Below are positions 44,304-55,269 of a stretch of 64,000 bases of DNA, one piece after another. Position 1 is the first letter of the stretch. The number at the start of each line of letters is the position of its first letter. Both the position numbers and the translations under genes were made by a program. The notes beneath the pieces were generated by a model. That model saw nothing but the letters and a program-made list of their open reading frames with translations, was not told the DNA's origin and searched no databases. Location: contig PYST01000216.1 in assembly GCA_003049485.1 (NCBI GenBank), positions 1 to 64,000 on the forward strand, read 5' to 3'. Origin of the DNA: Ophioceras dolichostomum (Eukaryota; Ascomycota; Sordariomycetes; Magnaporthales; Ophioceraceae).

Positions 44304-47300
44304 ATGACCGATGCATCGTCGCCTGATACGGGCGCCGATCCCAAGCCCGCAACCACTTCTGATGTCTCGGTAGAAACGGCACAACAGGCTCCGGCGCCTA
44401 TGACTGCGACAGCAGAGGACATCAAGGGGAAGGCAAGGGAAGTGGAGGACGACGACGATGACGATGATGGTGAAGACGAAGATGAGGAAGAAGAGGAGGA
44501 GGATGAAGAGCCTCGGCTCAAATACGTCAGACTCACGCAACATCTCGGCTCTGTTTATAGAGCTGATGCTACAAGCACTTTCCTTGTCGCTGGCGACAAA
44601 ATGGTACTTCGGCCGCCAATTCTCCGCCATCTCTCTCTCCTTTCGGAACCACGCTAACACGGTGACAGATCGTTGGCACACACGGCGGTAACATCGTATG
44701 TAGCAATCCTTCCACCCCTAACCCTTTCGACCATACGGTCCCGTCTCATAGGTTTCCGTGCGCTAACTTTTGGGTCTTTGGGTCTCCAGTATGTCGTCCA
44801 ACTCCCATCGTTCCAAACAATATCCGTCTACCACGCCCACTCCGCATCTGTCACCTCCATATCGATATCGCCATTTCCACCGCCTTTGTCCACCCTCAAG
44901 CCCGATGCTATACAGAAGGCTGCCGCAGCACATGCCGCCAGCGCCGGCGGTTCTAAGCAGCCCGCCACGCCGGCTTCGCCTGCAGCAGCGTCCCGGAAAA
45001 GCAGGGAGCCACCGCCCATCCTGAACATACCATCGAACAACATCTACATCGCGACCTCATCTGTGGATGGCAACGTCTGCGTGCAAGGTCTAATCGACAG
45101 GAAGGACGTCCAGCTGCGCAACTTCGCTCGCCCCATTCAGGCCGTCGCGCTGTCGCCCGACTACAAGAACGACAGGACCTACCTCTCCGGTGGCCTCGCT
45201 GGGAACCTGATTCTCACAACTGGCGGCGCACTCGGCAAAAGCAACTCAACAACCATCGGGACGGCCGCAGCCACCGCGCAGGGCTGGCTAGGCTCAATAG
45301 GTCTGGGGACCAACACCGGGAAGGACACGGTGCTGCACTCGGGAGAGGGCACCATCTCGACCATTAAATGGTCGCTGACAGGGCGGTACGTCGTCTGGCT
45401 GAACGAGCATGGGTTCAAGATCATGCGGACCAAGATCAAGCTCGACAGCGCGGACGCCGAGGATGCCTGGAAGCGGATCGGCCACATCGACCGGCCCCAG
45501 ACGGAGGAGTGGGAGACGATGGCGAGCGCGTGGAAGGGCAGGGCCGAGTGGATTGACGAGCAGGCCGTTGAGGCCGATGACGATCAGGGAGACAAGCCCG
45601 AGCTCGCCGGGTTGATGTCCCCCGCTGCTGAGAAGCTGAAACAGCAACAGTCAAGGCATGACAAGGCGGTGGAGAAGCTCGTTGTTGGCTGGGGAGGTAC
45701 CATTTGGATCGTCCACGTCCATCCTGGTGGTGCTGGAGTGGGCAAGAATGTTGGTGAGAGGTCGAGTTGTAGAGCGGAGATTCATCAGAAGTATGGCCCC
45801 CTACCCCCGACCCTTTCCACCATATCCCGCAGATGCCGAGACACGCCGTGCTTATTTCTGTACTGACACACTTACTAGACTCCGCATGGACTGTATTATT
45901 TCGGGCATTTCCTTATATACCCAGAATTTGCTTTTGGTTCTCGCATATTGCTTACCGGAGGATGAAGAGGAGGACGAAGAGGAGAGCGACAATGGCAAGA
46001 AAGCGGAACTCACGCCGACGAAGACCCGTGGTCATCAGCGCCAGAAGCCGTCGACGGCATCAAGTAGTAGCGAGCCGTCGGGCGGCATACGACGCAGGCA
46101 GAACAACCAGCCGCCCGAGATCCGCCTCATCGATCTTCGGACCCAGGCGGAGGTCTACATGGACGGCTTAAGCGTCAGTCGATTTGAGCGACTCGGTGCC
46201 GGCGACTACCACCTCGGTGTACTGCCGGCCCGGAACGCCGCCGCCGTGGCCTCCTCCAAAGGCGCCTTAGAAGCCATCGCTGGGTTCGGCACCGACATGT
46301 GGAACGCAGCCATCAACCCCAAGATGCTTTTCTCCTCGGGAGCCAGCATCAAGAGCAAGGACAGCAACGACGGCGCCTCGGGGATATCCAAGCTAGCGGG
46401 CAGCAGCATCACGGGCAGCGTCCGTGGCGCCCCTAGTGGCGGCTTCAAAGTGCAAACGCAGTCGGTGCACCCCAATCTCGACAAGCCCGGGTCCAAGATC
46501 TTCATACACAGCCCCTACGACTGCATCTTGGCTACGAAGCGTGATCTCGGCGATCACCTCGCCTGGCTGGTCGAACACCAGGAATACCAGCAGGCTTGGG
46601 AGCTGGTGGATGAGCACCCCGAGATCGTGACAATTACTGCAGGAAACCTCTCCGACCTCGGTCCATCAACGCCCATCATGGGCGCCGCTGACAAGGACAA
46701 GCCGGGGGCGGCCGGCCCCCACGCCGCCACGCAGAGCTCCGACGACTTCTTCCTCGACGACGCCTCCTCCACGCTCGACTCGACCAGCCGCGCCGTCAAC
46801 TCCCTCGCGGCGCGCGAAAAGCGCCGCATCGGCGAGCTGTGGATGCAGGACCTCGTCGAGGAGGGCGACTGGCGCCGCGCCGGCGAGGTGGCGGCCAAGG
46901 TGCTCGTGACCGCCGACCGGTGGGAGAAGTGGATCTGGGCCTTCGCGGGCGCCAATCGCTTCGACGAGATCGCGCCCTACATGCCGACGGAGCGGCTGCG
47001 TCCACCTTTAAAATCCGCAGTCTACGAGGTCGTCCTGGGCCACTACATCCAGGACAACAAGCCTCGGTTCCGCGAGCTGCTCGACCGGTGGGGGCCCGAG
47101 CTCTTCGACGTCAGCACCGTGGCCACCGCGCTCGAGAACCAGCTCACGTACCGCGACGTGCGCGAGGACAGCGTAGAGGACGGCGAGCGGGGCCGCGACT
47201 GGCGCATCGTGATGGAGTCTCTCGCGCGCCTGCACGAGGCCTCGGGCCGCCACCGCGACGCACTGCGCTGCTACATCCGCCTGCAGGACGCCGACGCGGC

Positions 47301-48696
47301 CTTCCGTCTGATCCGCGACTCGCACCTCGCCGACGCCGTGGCCGACGACATCCCGCGCTTCATCTCCCTGCGTGTCCCCTCGTCGCCTCCGGGGGCCGCC
47401 GACCGCATGTCCCTGCAGGAGCTCGAGGAGGCCACCTCCGAGGCCATCACGCTCCTGGTCGACGAGGCGCAGCACGGCCTCGTGAAGCCTGAGGTCGTTG
47501 TCTCGCAGCTACAAGAAAAGGACCTCGACGCCTACCTGTTCTTCTACCTGCGCGGGCTGTGGAACGGCGACGGCATCCGCCAGCAGAGCGAGACCGAGAT
47601 CGCCGACCGGCTGCGCGACGAGTCCCGCGCCCTAGTCGACGACTTCGCCGACCTGGCCGTGCGGCTCTTTGCCGCCTTCGACGACCGGCCCCTCCTGATG
47701 GAGCTCCTGGAGAAGTCCGCGTCGTACTCGTTCGAGAAGGCGGCGCAGGAATGCGAGGCGAACAACTTCGTGCCCGAGCTCGTGTACCTGTACGCCAAGA
47801 CGGGGCAGATGAAGCGCGCGCTGTACCTGATCATCGACCGCCTCGCCGACGTGTCGCGCGCGATCGCGTTCGCCAAGACGCAGGACGACCCGGACCTGTG
47901 GGCCGATCTGCTGGACTACAGCATGGATAAGCCGCGGTTCATCAGGGGCCTGCTGGAGGAGGTGGGCACGGCGATAGATCCCATCACGCTCGTGCGTAGG
48001 ATACCGGAGGGGCTGGAGATACCCGGGTTGAGGGAGGGATTGACGCACATCATGCGCGAGCACGAGATCCAGCACAGCATCTCGTCGGGGGTGGCGAGGG
48101 TGTTGAGGTCTGAGGTGGCGGCTGCGCAGGCGACGCTGAGGGCGGGACAGAGGAGGGGGGTCAAGTTCGAGGTTGTTGTTGGTCCCCCCGACGGCGAGCC
48201 GCTGCAGCAGCAGCCACCGAAGGCCAGCGGTTCGGCGGCGGCGGCTGCCGTTCCGTCTGCTGCTGCTGCTGAACATGCCGCCGGCGCTGCCGCTGCTGCT
48301 CCTCCCGCCGGTGGTGACGGTGCTGCGAACGAAGCGTCGTCGCTCGACGACGACGCCGTCCCCCGCCCGCCCAGCAGGCACTGGACGCCCGGCCACTGCG
48401 CGCGATGCCTCGCCGCCTTCACGGAGTGGGAGATGGAGACGCTGGTCGGCTTCGCATGCGGCCACGTCTTCCACCTATCGCATCTGCTGCAGGCGCTGCA
48501 TCCCGGCGAGGAGGCGGAGCCGCCGCCTGCGCCGCCGCCGGAGTATGGTGAAGGGGGTGGTGGTGGTGGTGGCGAGTGGGTTGGTGGAAGACTGTATGTT
48601 GGGGCGAAGGTCACGCATGCGAGGCTGTTGAGGGATCGGGTCAGGGGCGGATGTCCGTTGTGTCCTAAGGTTTCGAAGGAGTTGCTTTATGTGTAG
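44304..48696 (+). CDS. VPS41: VPS41, HOPS-complex subunit, 4 exons including a 27-nt exon
   Basis: Exons 44304-44603, 44669-44695, 44790-45790 and 45879-48696 give 1381 aa. Residues 1-75 are acidic (Asp/Glu run encoded by GAC/GAT/GAG repeats). A WD40-like propeller follows, starting PRLKYVRLTQHLGSVYRADA and IVGTHGGNI (the whole of exon 2), then VVQLPSFQTISVYHAHSASV. From about 760 to 1130 lies the clathrin heavy-chain repeat (LWMQDLVEEGDWRRAGEVAA, VYLYAKTGQMKRALYLIIDR). The C-terminus, from about 1283, is a RING-H2 domain: CARC, CGHVFHLSHL and CPLC. Vps41 acts with the Rab7 GTPase in tethering vesicles to the vacuole and in the AP-3 pathway. Compared with yeast Vps41 (992 aa) this protein is longer because of low-complexity inserts at about 190-215, 470-505 and 1215-1275. 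Confidence 0.92.
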
Positions 48697-49529
48697 ATGG
48701 CAGGTAGGGTAAGGTGGGCAGGCGTAATGGACTTGTCGTAGATTTGGTGAAGCGAACCTGCCATTTTCGGTGGTTTTCTAGATGGATTGAGTTGTCTCGT
48801 CCTTGCGTTCTTGCCGCTTTCCTCACTCAACGTGGATGTTTGTACCGTGACGTCAGTGCGAGAGCCAGCTCCCTTTGGAAGGAGCACAGTCCAATTTCGG
48901 GGGCCGGGAAACTTCCAGTCCTTGTCGTCTCTTTTTTTTCGTGATTCTCTTTTCTCGTCTCAGATTCTATCCATAATCCTCCGTCCGTTCACTTGTCGAG
49001 AAGACTCCCTGCCCTTTTAGCTTGCATCAGTATATCCTCATCATCATAGCATCCCATCATCAGCATGAACAGGGAGGAGTGTCCCAAGGCTTCACGCTTC
49101 GTCGGGATCACCCTCAGCCGGGTCGCTCAGCAGACTTCCTCCCCGATCCGAAGTTCGACACACACCTCGTTCGCCCGAATCTGCGCGACAAGGTCTTCTC
49201 CACGAACATGCCCTCACTCCATCACCACGGCATGGCTATGCAACACGTTTTCAACAAGAACGGCAAGTGCCTTGTCTGCGACAAGCTCATGCGTCAACTC
49301 GACCTCATCGTAGTGCGGAAATATCCCGCTTGGGACAAATCAAGACGAGACCAGGCCGCTCGGGAATTGGAACCTGGGTTCATGGCCCTGCCCGACACGA
49401 TTTGCCAGGACATACCACGGCCATTCTGGCCGGACAGGCTGGATGCATGCCTGGACCTCGGATGGGCGGTCCAGGACGCCGCCCCCAGCGCGTGTTGTTG
49501 CATACCCAGAATCTTTGGGGGGCCAGTCT
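48697..49529. other. Spacer after VPS41
   Basis: About 830 bp. A 169-codon frame at 49022-49531 contains MQHVFNKNGKCLVCDKLMRQ but no known domain; it could be a remnant at the 5' side of the DUF4246 pseudogene. Not called as a gene. Confidence 0.4.
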
Positions 49530-51380
49530 AAGAGATTTCGTCAGAGCATTCCCGAATCGCCTTCACGACGATTTCATTAGCCAGAGCGCGGGAATCACGG
49601 TAATAGAGGAGCGGATGATAGCATCCATAGCACATGTCACAAACCATGCGAACTGGCACGCCGCAGAGTTCTGAAAGACGAGGAGGGACTACGCGAAAGT
49701 CTTTTGACCAAGGACTCCGGAGAGCGACCGTACTGCTGAGTCCTGGATCCTTATCTTACGGACGACGAGCTTAAATATGTGAATTCCGCTCCTTCCGCCT
49801 CTCGTTTGGAGCGTGGTCATCAATGGAGTTTCATTGGTCGTATCCAACCACTTCTACACCTCCCTCCAGTGCGCAGGCCTGAGGCTGACTTGAACGAGCC
49901 AATCAGTGCATAGATGAGCTCCGAGACAAGGCCGCTCGCTACGTCAAAGTCAAATTTGTTAGTGTTTTCGACGCAGAGACCACCATCATCAAATCAGACG
50001 AATTAGTGCTGTCGAGCGCGGGGAGAAAGCTCGAGCTGTTTTCTCGCTGGCTGGCTGAGTAATAGACACGTGCAGGATCGCGCGGTAACTCTCACGGAGA
50101 ATAAGCGATGGCTGTGGTCACGGCCCCCTCGACCGTGGTCTCTGATCGGATGTGGCGCCCCGGCGTTGTCTTCGACATGACCCAGACACTCAGTCCCTGT
50201 CAAGGCTACACGCACGCGATGCGACTCGACAACTGAATGCAAACATTTCAGAGCCGAGGGAGAACCGTGCGCAAGCCTTTAAACACTCGAAGCGGCCGGC
50301 ATACCTTCGGCAAAAGGGACTATTCCATGCGCTTCCCTACCGATTTTGAGTGGAGAGGAGACGCTGGGCAAGATTCCAACACCGTTCTCCGCATGGTCAG
50401 CTACGTGGACGGCATCCATCCCCGCTTCGAGAGTCGAATCCACGACGTCCTCGAGGAGATTCTAAACACGGCCGTTCCCGCATTTGAAGAATGTCTCTCC
50501 TGGGTGGGGGTCGATCGCCGCCGGGTGCGGATCCGCGACACAGGCATTGGAGACTATTCGCTTGACTGGGACAGCGTACATCCAGAAGCACAGAGGGAAC
50601 TGTACTGGATGCGGGACAAACGCGGCCTGGCCAGTCCGTCTGACGCGCGATACCGCGCCTGGTTTCTGCCGTATTCGGTGCTCAAACGACCCGAGTTGTG
50701 CCGCGGCGTGCCTGATGCATTACGCACTGTTAACCTCCGCCGCTTCGAGGGGGGCTTCCAAGTCATTTTCGATATCCTCAGGGTCGATCCTACACCAGAT
50801 GAGCCAAATAAGAAATGGGCACGTATCACGACCAAGGCAGCCCACGGAAAACATCTGCGCCACGGCTTACTACTGCTTCGAAGCAAAGAACGTCACGGAT
50901 GTCTACCTCAACTTCCGACAAGGTGTCGACGCAGACAGGCTCGCGTGGACGCCGAAAACCGCCTTTACCAAGTCTCTCGAGGAGTACTTCGGAATTAGAG
51001 ACAGGGATGGCCCTGCAGCCCGCTACATGTCCGAGAAGCTGAGGCAAGGGAGGCTGCTAGTGTTCCCAAACACGATGCAGACTTGCTGGTCTGGCTTCGA
51101 GCTCAAGGGCAAGACCGAGGCAGGAAGCTTCAGAGTACTGTCCATCGAGCTCGTCGACCCTCATCTCCGACAGCACTCCACCTCATCCGTCCCTCTCCAG
51201 CGCGCAGACTGGTTTGGCGAGGAACTCCAGCTTCTCCCACCCTTCCGTTATCTTCCATGGGAGATCATTGACATGATCATCGCAAACATGAAGCCAGACT
51301 TAGAATACCTAATTCCAAAGCAGAAAGAAGATTTTCGGCAACGCGGTTCCCCCAAACATTATATCCCTCCCCCTGATTAG
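49530..51380 (+). pseudogene. Decayed DUF4246 family gene
   Basis: Family blocks occur in the right order but in different frames. VIEERMIASIAHVTNHANWH (about 49600-49670, then TGA) corresponds to the N-terminal helix that ends in a DKPDWH-like motif. CIDELRDKAARYVKVKFVSV and TTIIKSDELV follow at 49907-50000, then TAA. FEWRGDAGQ and LRMVSYVDGIHPRFESRIHD come at 50340-50440, in the frame that continues to about 50815. A one-base frameshift in tgggcac (about 50816-50820) is needed to restore WHVSRPRQPTENICATAYYC, and the frame then runs to GRLLVFPNTMQTCW, FRVLSIELVDPHLRQHS and the stop at 51380. In intact members the FPN block is followed by QHRV; here it is QTCW, so a conserved His is lost. 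The function of DUF4246 is not established. Confidence 0.68.
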
Positions 51381-51825
51381 GCCTCAGGCCTTCTCGCCTT
51401 GCACGGTCTCCAAACGGTCTGGCTTGAGAATCTTGCGAGGCGCATCCGTACAGAGACTCTGGATGAGCACCTCTCCCGACTGGTAAGTTTGTCAACTCCC
51501 TCATAATTACAGCACCAACTACCTCAGTCCAGAACCCACCGCTCCGTACATTGCGGCGTGAAGTTAGTAGTCCCCCCTCCAATACGCACTGACTTCCACT
51601 CCTCTGCTTTCGGGCTGGAGGACGAGCTTTCAAGAAACGCAAAAAGTTCTAACCGCTTTCTCAGCAAACTTACAACTTCTAGTTTGAAGAGCGCGAGCGT
51701 CGGCGCCGCAACGTACCCGACGGCGTTAGTCTGATGCAAAGATCTATCCCTCACAGTCTCAGGTGCCAACGAAACCCAAAAGAAAAAATCATATTCCTGA
51801 GTGACGCAGTCTCAGACGCAGCTCC

Positions 51826-52100
51826 AGAGAGTGGGGAAGAGAGTGAGAGTGAGGAACAGAGTGAGGGAGAGATTGAGGTAGAGATTGAGGAAGAGACTGA
51901 GGTAGAGATTGAGGGAGAGAGTGAGGAAGAGACTGAGGAAGAGACTGAGGTAGAGATTGAGGAAGAGACTGAGGTAGAGATTGAGGGAGAGAGTGAGGGA
52001 GAGAGTGAGGGAGAGAGTGAGGAAGAGAGTGAGGAAGAGAGTGAGGAAGAGAGTGAGGAAGAGAGTGAGGGAGAGAGTGAGGGAGAGAGTGGGGGAGAGG
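51826..52100 (+). repeat. GAGTGAGGAAGA-type 12-bp minisatellite encoding an acidic repeat
   Basis: About 22 units of 12 bp, such as gagagtgagggagagagtgag and gaggtagagattgag. They lie in an ORF at 51734-52192 (152 codons) that reads ESEEESEEESEGESEGES-like sequence. The repeat is open in several frames, so the ORF may be a by-product; no promoter or intron evidence for a gene. Confidence 0.75.
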
Positions 52101-52192
52101 ATGTCATTCTCCCCTGCCGCTGGCATAGCCTTCCATGTATTGGTCCCCTTCTTTGTTTCTTTTGTGGCGGATTCGGACGGACCACCAGCTAG

Positions 52193-52985
52193 CTCTTACA
52201 GGGGCGTATAATACAGGGAGGGCCAGGACACAGCGTATGGAAGCGTCGCCAGCGAATCAGCCAGAGAGCATCTACTAAAACACATTCAGCGTAGACCACG
52301 AGTTAGAACAGAGGGAGCAGAGACATAGAGACTTAATTCGGTGTAATTCCAGGTCTATGATCACGCCACGAGAAGGTGGGACACATCGTCCCGACAGACG
52401 CCGATAGGGTCTAGTACTCACTCACTTAGTTACTAATAGCTCTATCTCACACTTTCATTTGTCGGCCTTTCCAAATTCCCTCGTTCTGTAGCTTCGTCAC
52501 TCTTTAGCTTCGTTCTCTCCTGATATTGAATGGTCTGGTTCCTACCCCTGGCCGTAGAGGCATTCAATGGTAGCAAGTGAGCAGCCCGCGAGAGAAATTA
52601 CTACTTCATACAAAAAAAGAAAGAGAAAAAATGGAAAAAGAAGAGAGGGCAGAGGAAAAGAAAAGGGGTCATAAAGACAGAGAAAAACTTTAAGAAGAAA
52701 TGGAAAGAAAAAATGAAAGACCCGGAAGGCCGAGCATATAATTAAAACGAACAGGAGAAGCAAACAAGGGTAAGATCGTCAATAACAGTAAACTTGGAGA
52801 ATACGAAAAGAAGAGACCTGGGCGTCACAAACAAGGAGACCAGCCTCACCATCCTCACTCCTGAAGACAACCAGCCTCCCCATCACCCCCCCCNCCCCCC
52901 CCCCTTTTTTTTTTTCCAACCACTGATTTTTCCCCTATCCAAACCTCTACCCATCTCTACCTCCCCCAGCATACCCACATCAATA
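52193..52985. other. Spacer with A/G-rich and C-rich runs and one N
   Basis: About 790 bp. A/G-rich from 52610 to 52720, then a C run with a single N at 52894 followed by a T run. The 3' UTR of the downstream minus-strand gene should lie here. Confidence 0.6.
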
Positions 52986-53996
52986 CTAGGACTCCCTCCC
53001 CTCCTCCCACTCAATCCTCCTCCTCCCACTACTGCCACCACCACCACCCCCTTCAATCCTCCTCCTGCTCTGTTGCTGCTGCTCCCGTCTCCTCGTTTTC
53101 TCCCTCTCCGCCTCCCTAGACGCCTTCGAAACCTTATAGCACACATACGCCGTCGCGCCCGCGACCACCGCCGCGCCGACGGCGAGCGCCGCGGCCGTGC
53201 GCAGGGCACTGGGCTTCCTGGTACGCTCGTCTTCTTCGGAGCGATGATGTTGTCGTCGAAGCTGACGCGATGACGGCTCCATTGCCGTGTTGTTGGAAAC
53301 GGTGTAGCTGCCCGTGTCCGACCACTCCTCTGTGTCGTCCCATTCGGCGTTGTCCCACTCTGCGACGGCGTCGTAGTTGTTGTCGTCGTTGTTGTTGTTG
53401 TAGCGGATTAGTGCGGCTTCGTTGAGGGGGGAGGAGGATGATGCGTGTTGTGGTTTGCTACGGTAGTGGAGTTGGAGACTTAGGCCGTCCCGGTCGCTGT
53501 CGTGGTGGCTGCGACTGTGGCGCGAGCGGTGGTGAGGGATGGAGTCGTGCTCCTCATCGTCGTGGTAGGTGTGGGAGTCGCCAGAGTAGTGGTGGCCTGA
53601 GTAGTGGTGGTGGTGGTAGTGGTGCGTTCCATCGCCTTCGCCTTGATGGGGTGCCGGTGCGCCCCCTCTTCCAGATGATAAGAAGTAGTTGTCGCCGCGC
53701 TGGTCGCCGCGGTAGTGGTTCCGCGTGTAGTGGTCGCCGTGGTAGAGGTCGAGCTGGCCGCGATGTTGGTCGTCGAAGTGGTTGTGGCCGTCGTGGTCCC
53801 TCCCATAGTGGCTCTCGCTGTAGTAGTCCCGTTTACTGCGGCCTCCGTTGTAGAGGACCATCTCGCCGCTGGCTGGAGGAGGAGGGTCGGCGGGAGATGG
53901 AGCACCTACGTCGGCCTGGCTGCCTGCTTCGGAGGGAGCACGCCCTTCGCCATTGGCGTCGGGACTTGCCTCGTATGGATCGTCGTTGACTGTCAT
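52986..53996 (-). CDS. Hypothetical low-complexity protein with C-terminal membrane segment
   Basis: 336 aa, no intron needed. I do not recognise a domain. The first 260 residues are hydrophilic and rich in His, Asp, Tyr, Ser and Asn, with repeats such as YSGHHYSGD and HYHHHHYSG and Asn/Asp runs. Residues about 280-298 (AAALAVGAAVVAGATAYVC) form one hydrophobic helix, followed by a strongly basic Arg/Gln tail of about 40 residues with a Gly run. This gives a single-pass membrane protein with its N-terminus on the opposite side from the basic tail. The start MTVNDDPYEASPDANGEG is the only sensible ATG. His-rich segments might bind metal, which is speculation. Confidence 0.6.
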   Translation of the reverse strand: MTVNDDPYEASPDANGEGRAPSEAGSQADVGAPSPADPPPPASGEMVLYNGGRSKRDYYSESHYGRDHDGHNHFDDQHRGQLDLYHGDHYTRNHYRGDQRGDNYFLSSGRGGAPAPHQGEGDGTHHYHHHHYSGHHYSGDSHTYHDDEEHDSIPHHRSRHSRSHHDSDRDGLSLQLHYRSKPQHASSSSPLNEAALIRYNNNNDDNNYDAVAEWDNAEWDDTEEWSDTGSYTVSNNTAMEPSSRQLRRQHHRSEEDERTRKPSALRTAAALAVGAAVVAGATAYVCYKVSKASREAEREKTRRREQQQQSRRRIEGGGGGGSSGRRRIEWEEGRES

Positions 53997-55269
53997 GTTG
54001 TTTGATGGTGATGTGGCGATGGCTGTGCGATGCGTATGTGTGGGGAAAAGAGAGTAGAAGTGGGTAGGTGACGGCTATTTGGGTGCAGGCCATACAAAAC
54101 CAATGGCAGGAAAATACCGCGGACACCGTGGAAAAAACGATTTTGGTGGCGTGTGGGGAGGACCAGGGGTGCGGAGGTGGCGAGGATTTGTACTCGGGGT
54201 GTTCGCAGCCCAGCAGTCAGACGAGGACATGCAAACTCGCTCTGTTTGGAGTGCATTTTGCATCTTTGCCCGGCTGCTGCTTCGGTCCTCTCGGAGTTGC
54301 ATCGCACCGAAATACGGAATGCCACGTTGTCCAAGGTGTGAAAAGGCATTTCTCAATGGGCAGATTGGCCGTTGAGAAAAATGCAAGAAGGGACTTGCTT
54401 GGCCAGACATGCGATGCCGGCAGCTCTGAGTCCTCTGACCAATAGTAGCAGCCCCGCCTGTGTCGTTTAAGCACGCGTGATACGCCTTGTGCCCTTTGGC
54501 CAAATAGACCGCATATAAAACGAGGCCAACGTGCAGCTTTGGGTGCTGGTTGGGCTCTGAGTCTTCGACCCACCCACACTTGAAGAAATTTAGCAGACGG
54601 TGTGCTCGGGGAAAAAAATTTAGAAAGAACAAAAAAGGACTCACCAAAGTTGTTCGCGACCTACACCGCCCCTAGGAATTCCATTCGATGTTGTAGGAGC
54701 CGAAAAGCGGACACGTGCATGATGCAAGAGAAGAAGTCGACCAATGCGTTGTCCCTTAAGGGCTTTTTGGAATTGGTGAGGAGAAAGGTAAGGCAGAGCA
54801 ATATCAATTACTACTATACGATTTCACACGGCCGTGCGCCTCACTTCCCTCTGCCTTTTCACACCGCTTCGCCTTACCCTTCTCTGCCTGACCGCTTTCG
54901 CACACTCACGGACAGGCTTCTGGAGCGAGGGTCACATGATCAGGATTTTGATATTTTGATGACGCCCATGTCAAAATGACACTTGAGAGTTTATCTGACC
55001 TGGAAACATAGTCAAGAATATTTGTCTCTCCATCTCGCAATTTGGCGTCCCGGATTCGCTAAATATCTCAAATGAGTTCTCAATATGTAGAGTCGACTTA
55101 ACATTAAGGCCCCAGATCCCTCCCTCTCGCTCGGGTGACCGTATAAGTATGTCTTCGTTGAAACAGAGATTGAGTATAATATGCAGTCTAGGACAGTGTT
55201 TTCCCTTCCAAGCCCAGCAAGGCGTTTCAGTCTTTCACGTTTCGCCTCTTCTTCTAACAATCGTCAACA
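53997..55269. other. Spacer between hypothetical gene and RBR ligase
   Basis: About 1.27 kb with no recognisable gene. It includes the promoter of the hypothetical gene and the 3' UTR of the RBR gene. Confidence 0.5.

Noticed and set aside
49022..49531. 169-codon open frame with CLVCDK motif
   Set aside because: A single CxxC without further zinc ligands and no family match from memory. It may be upstream remnant sequence of the DUF4246 pseudogene.
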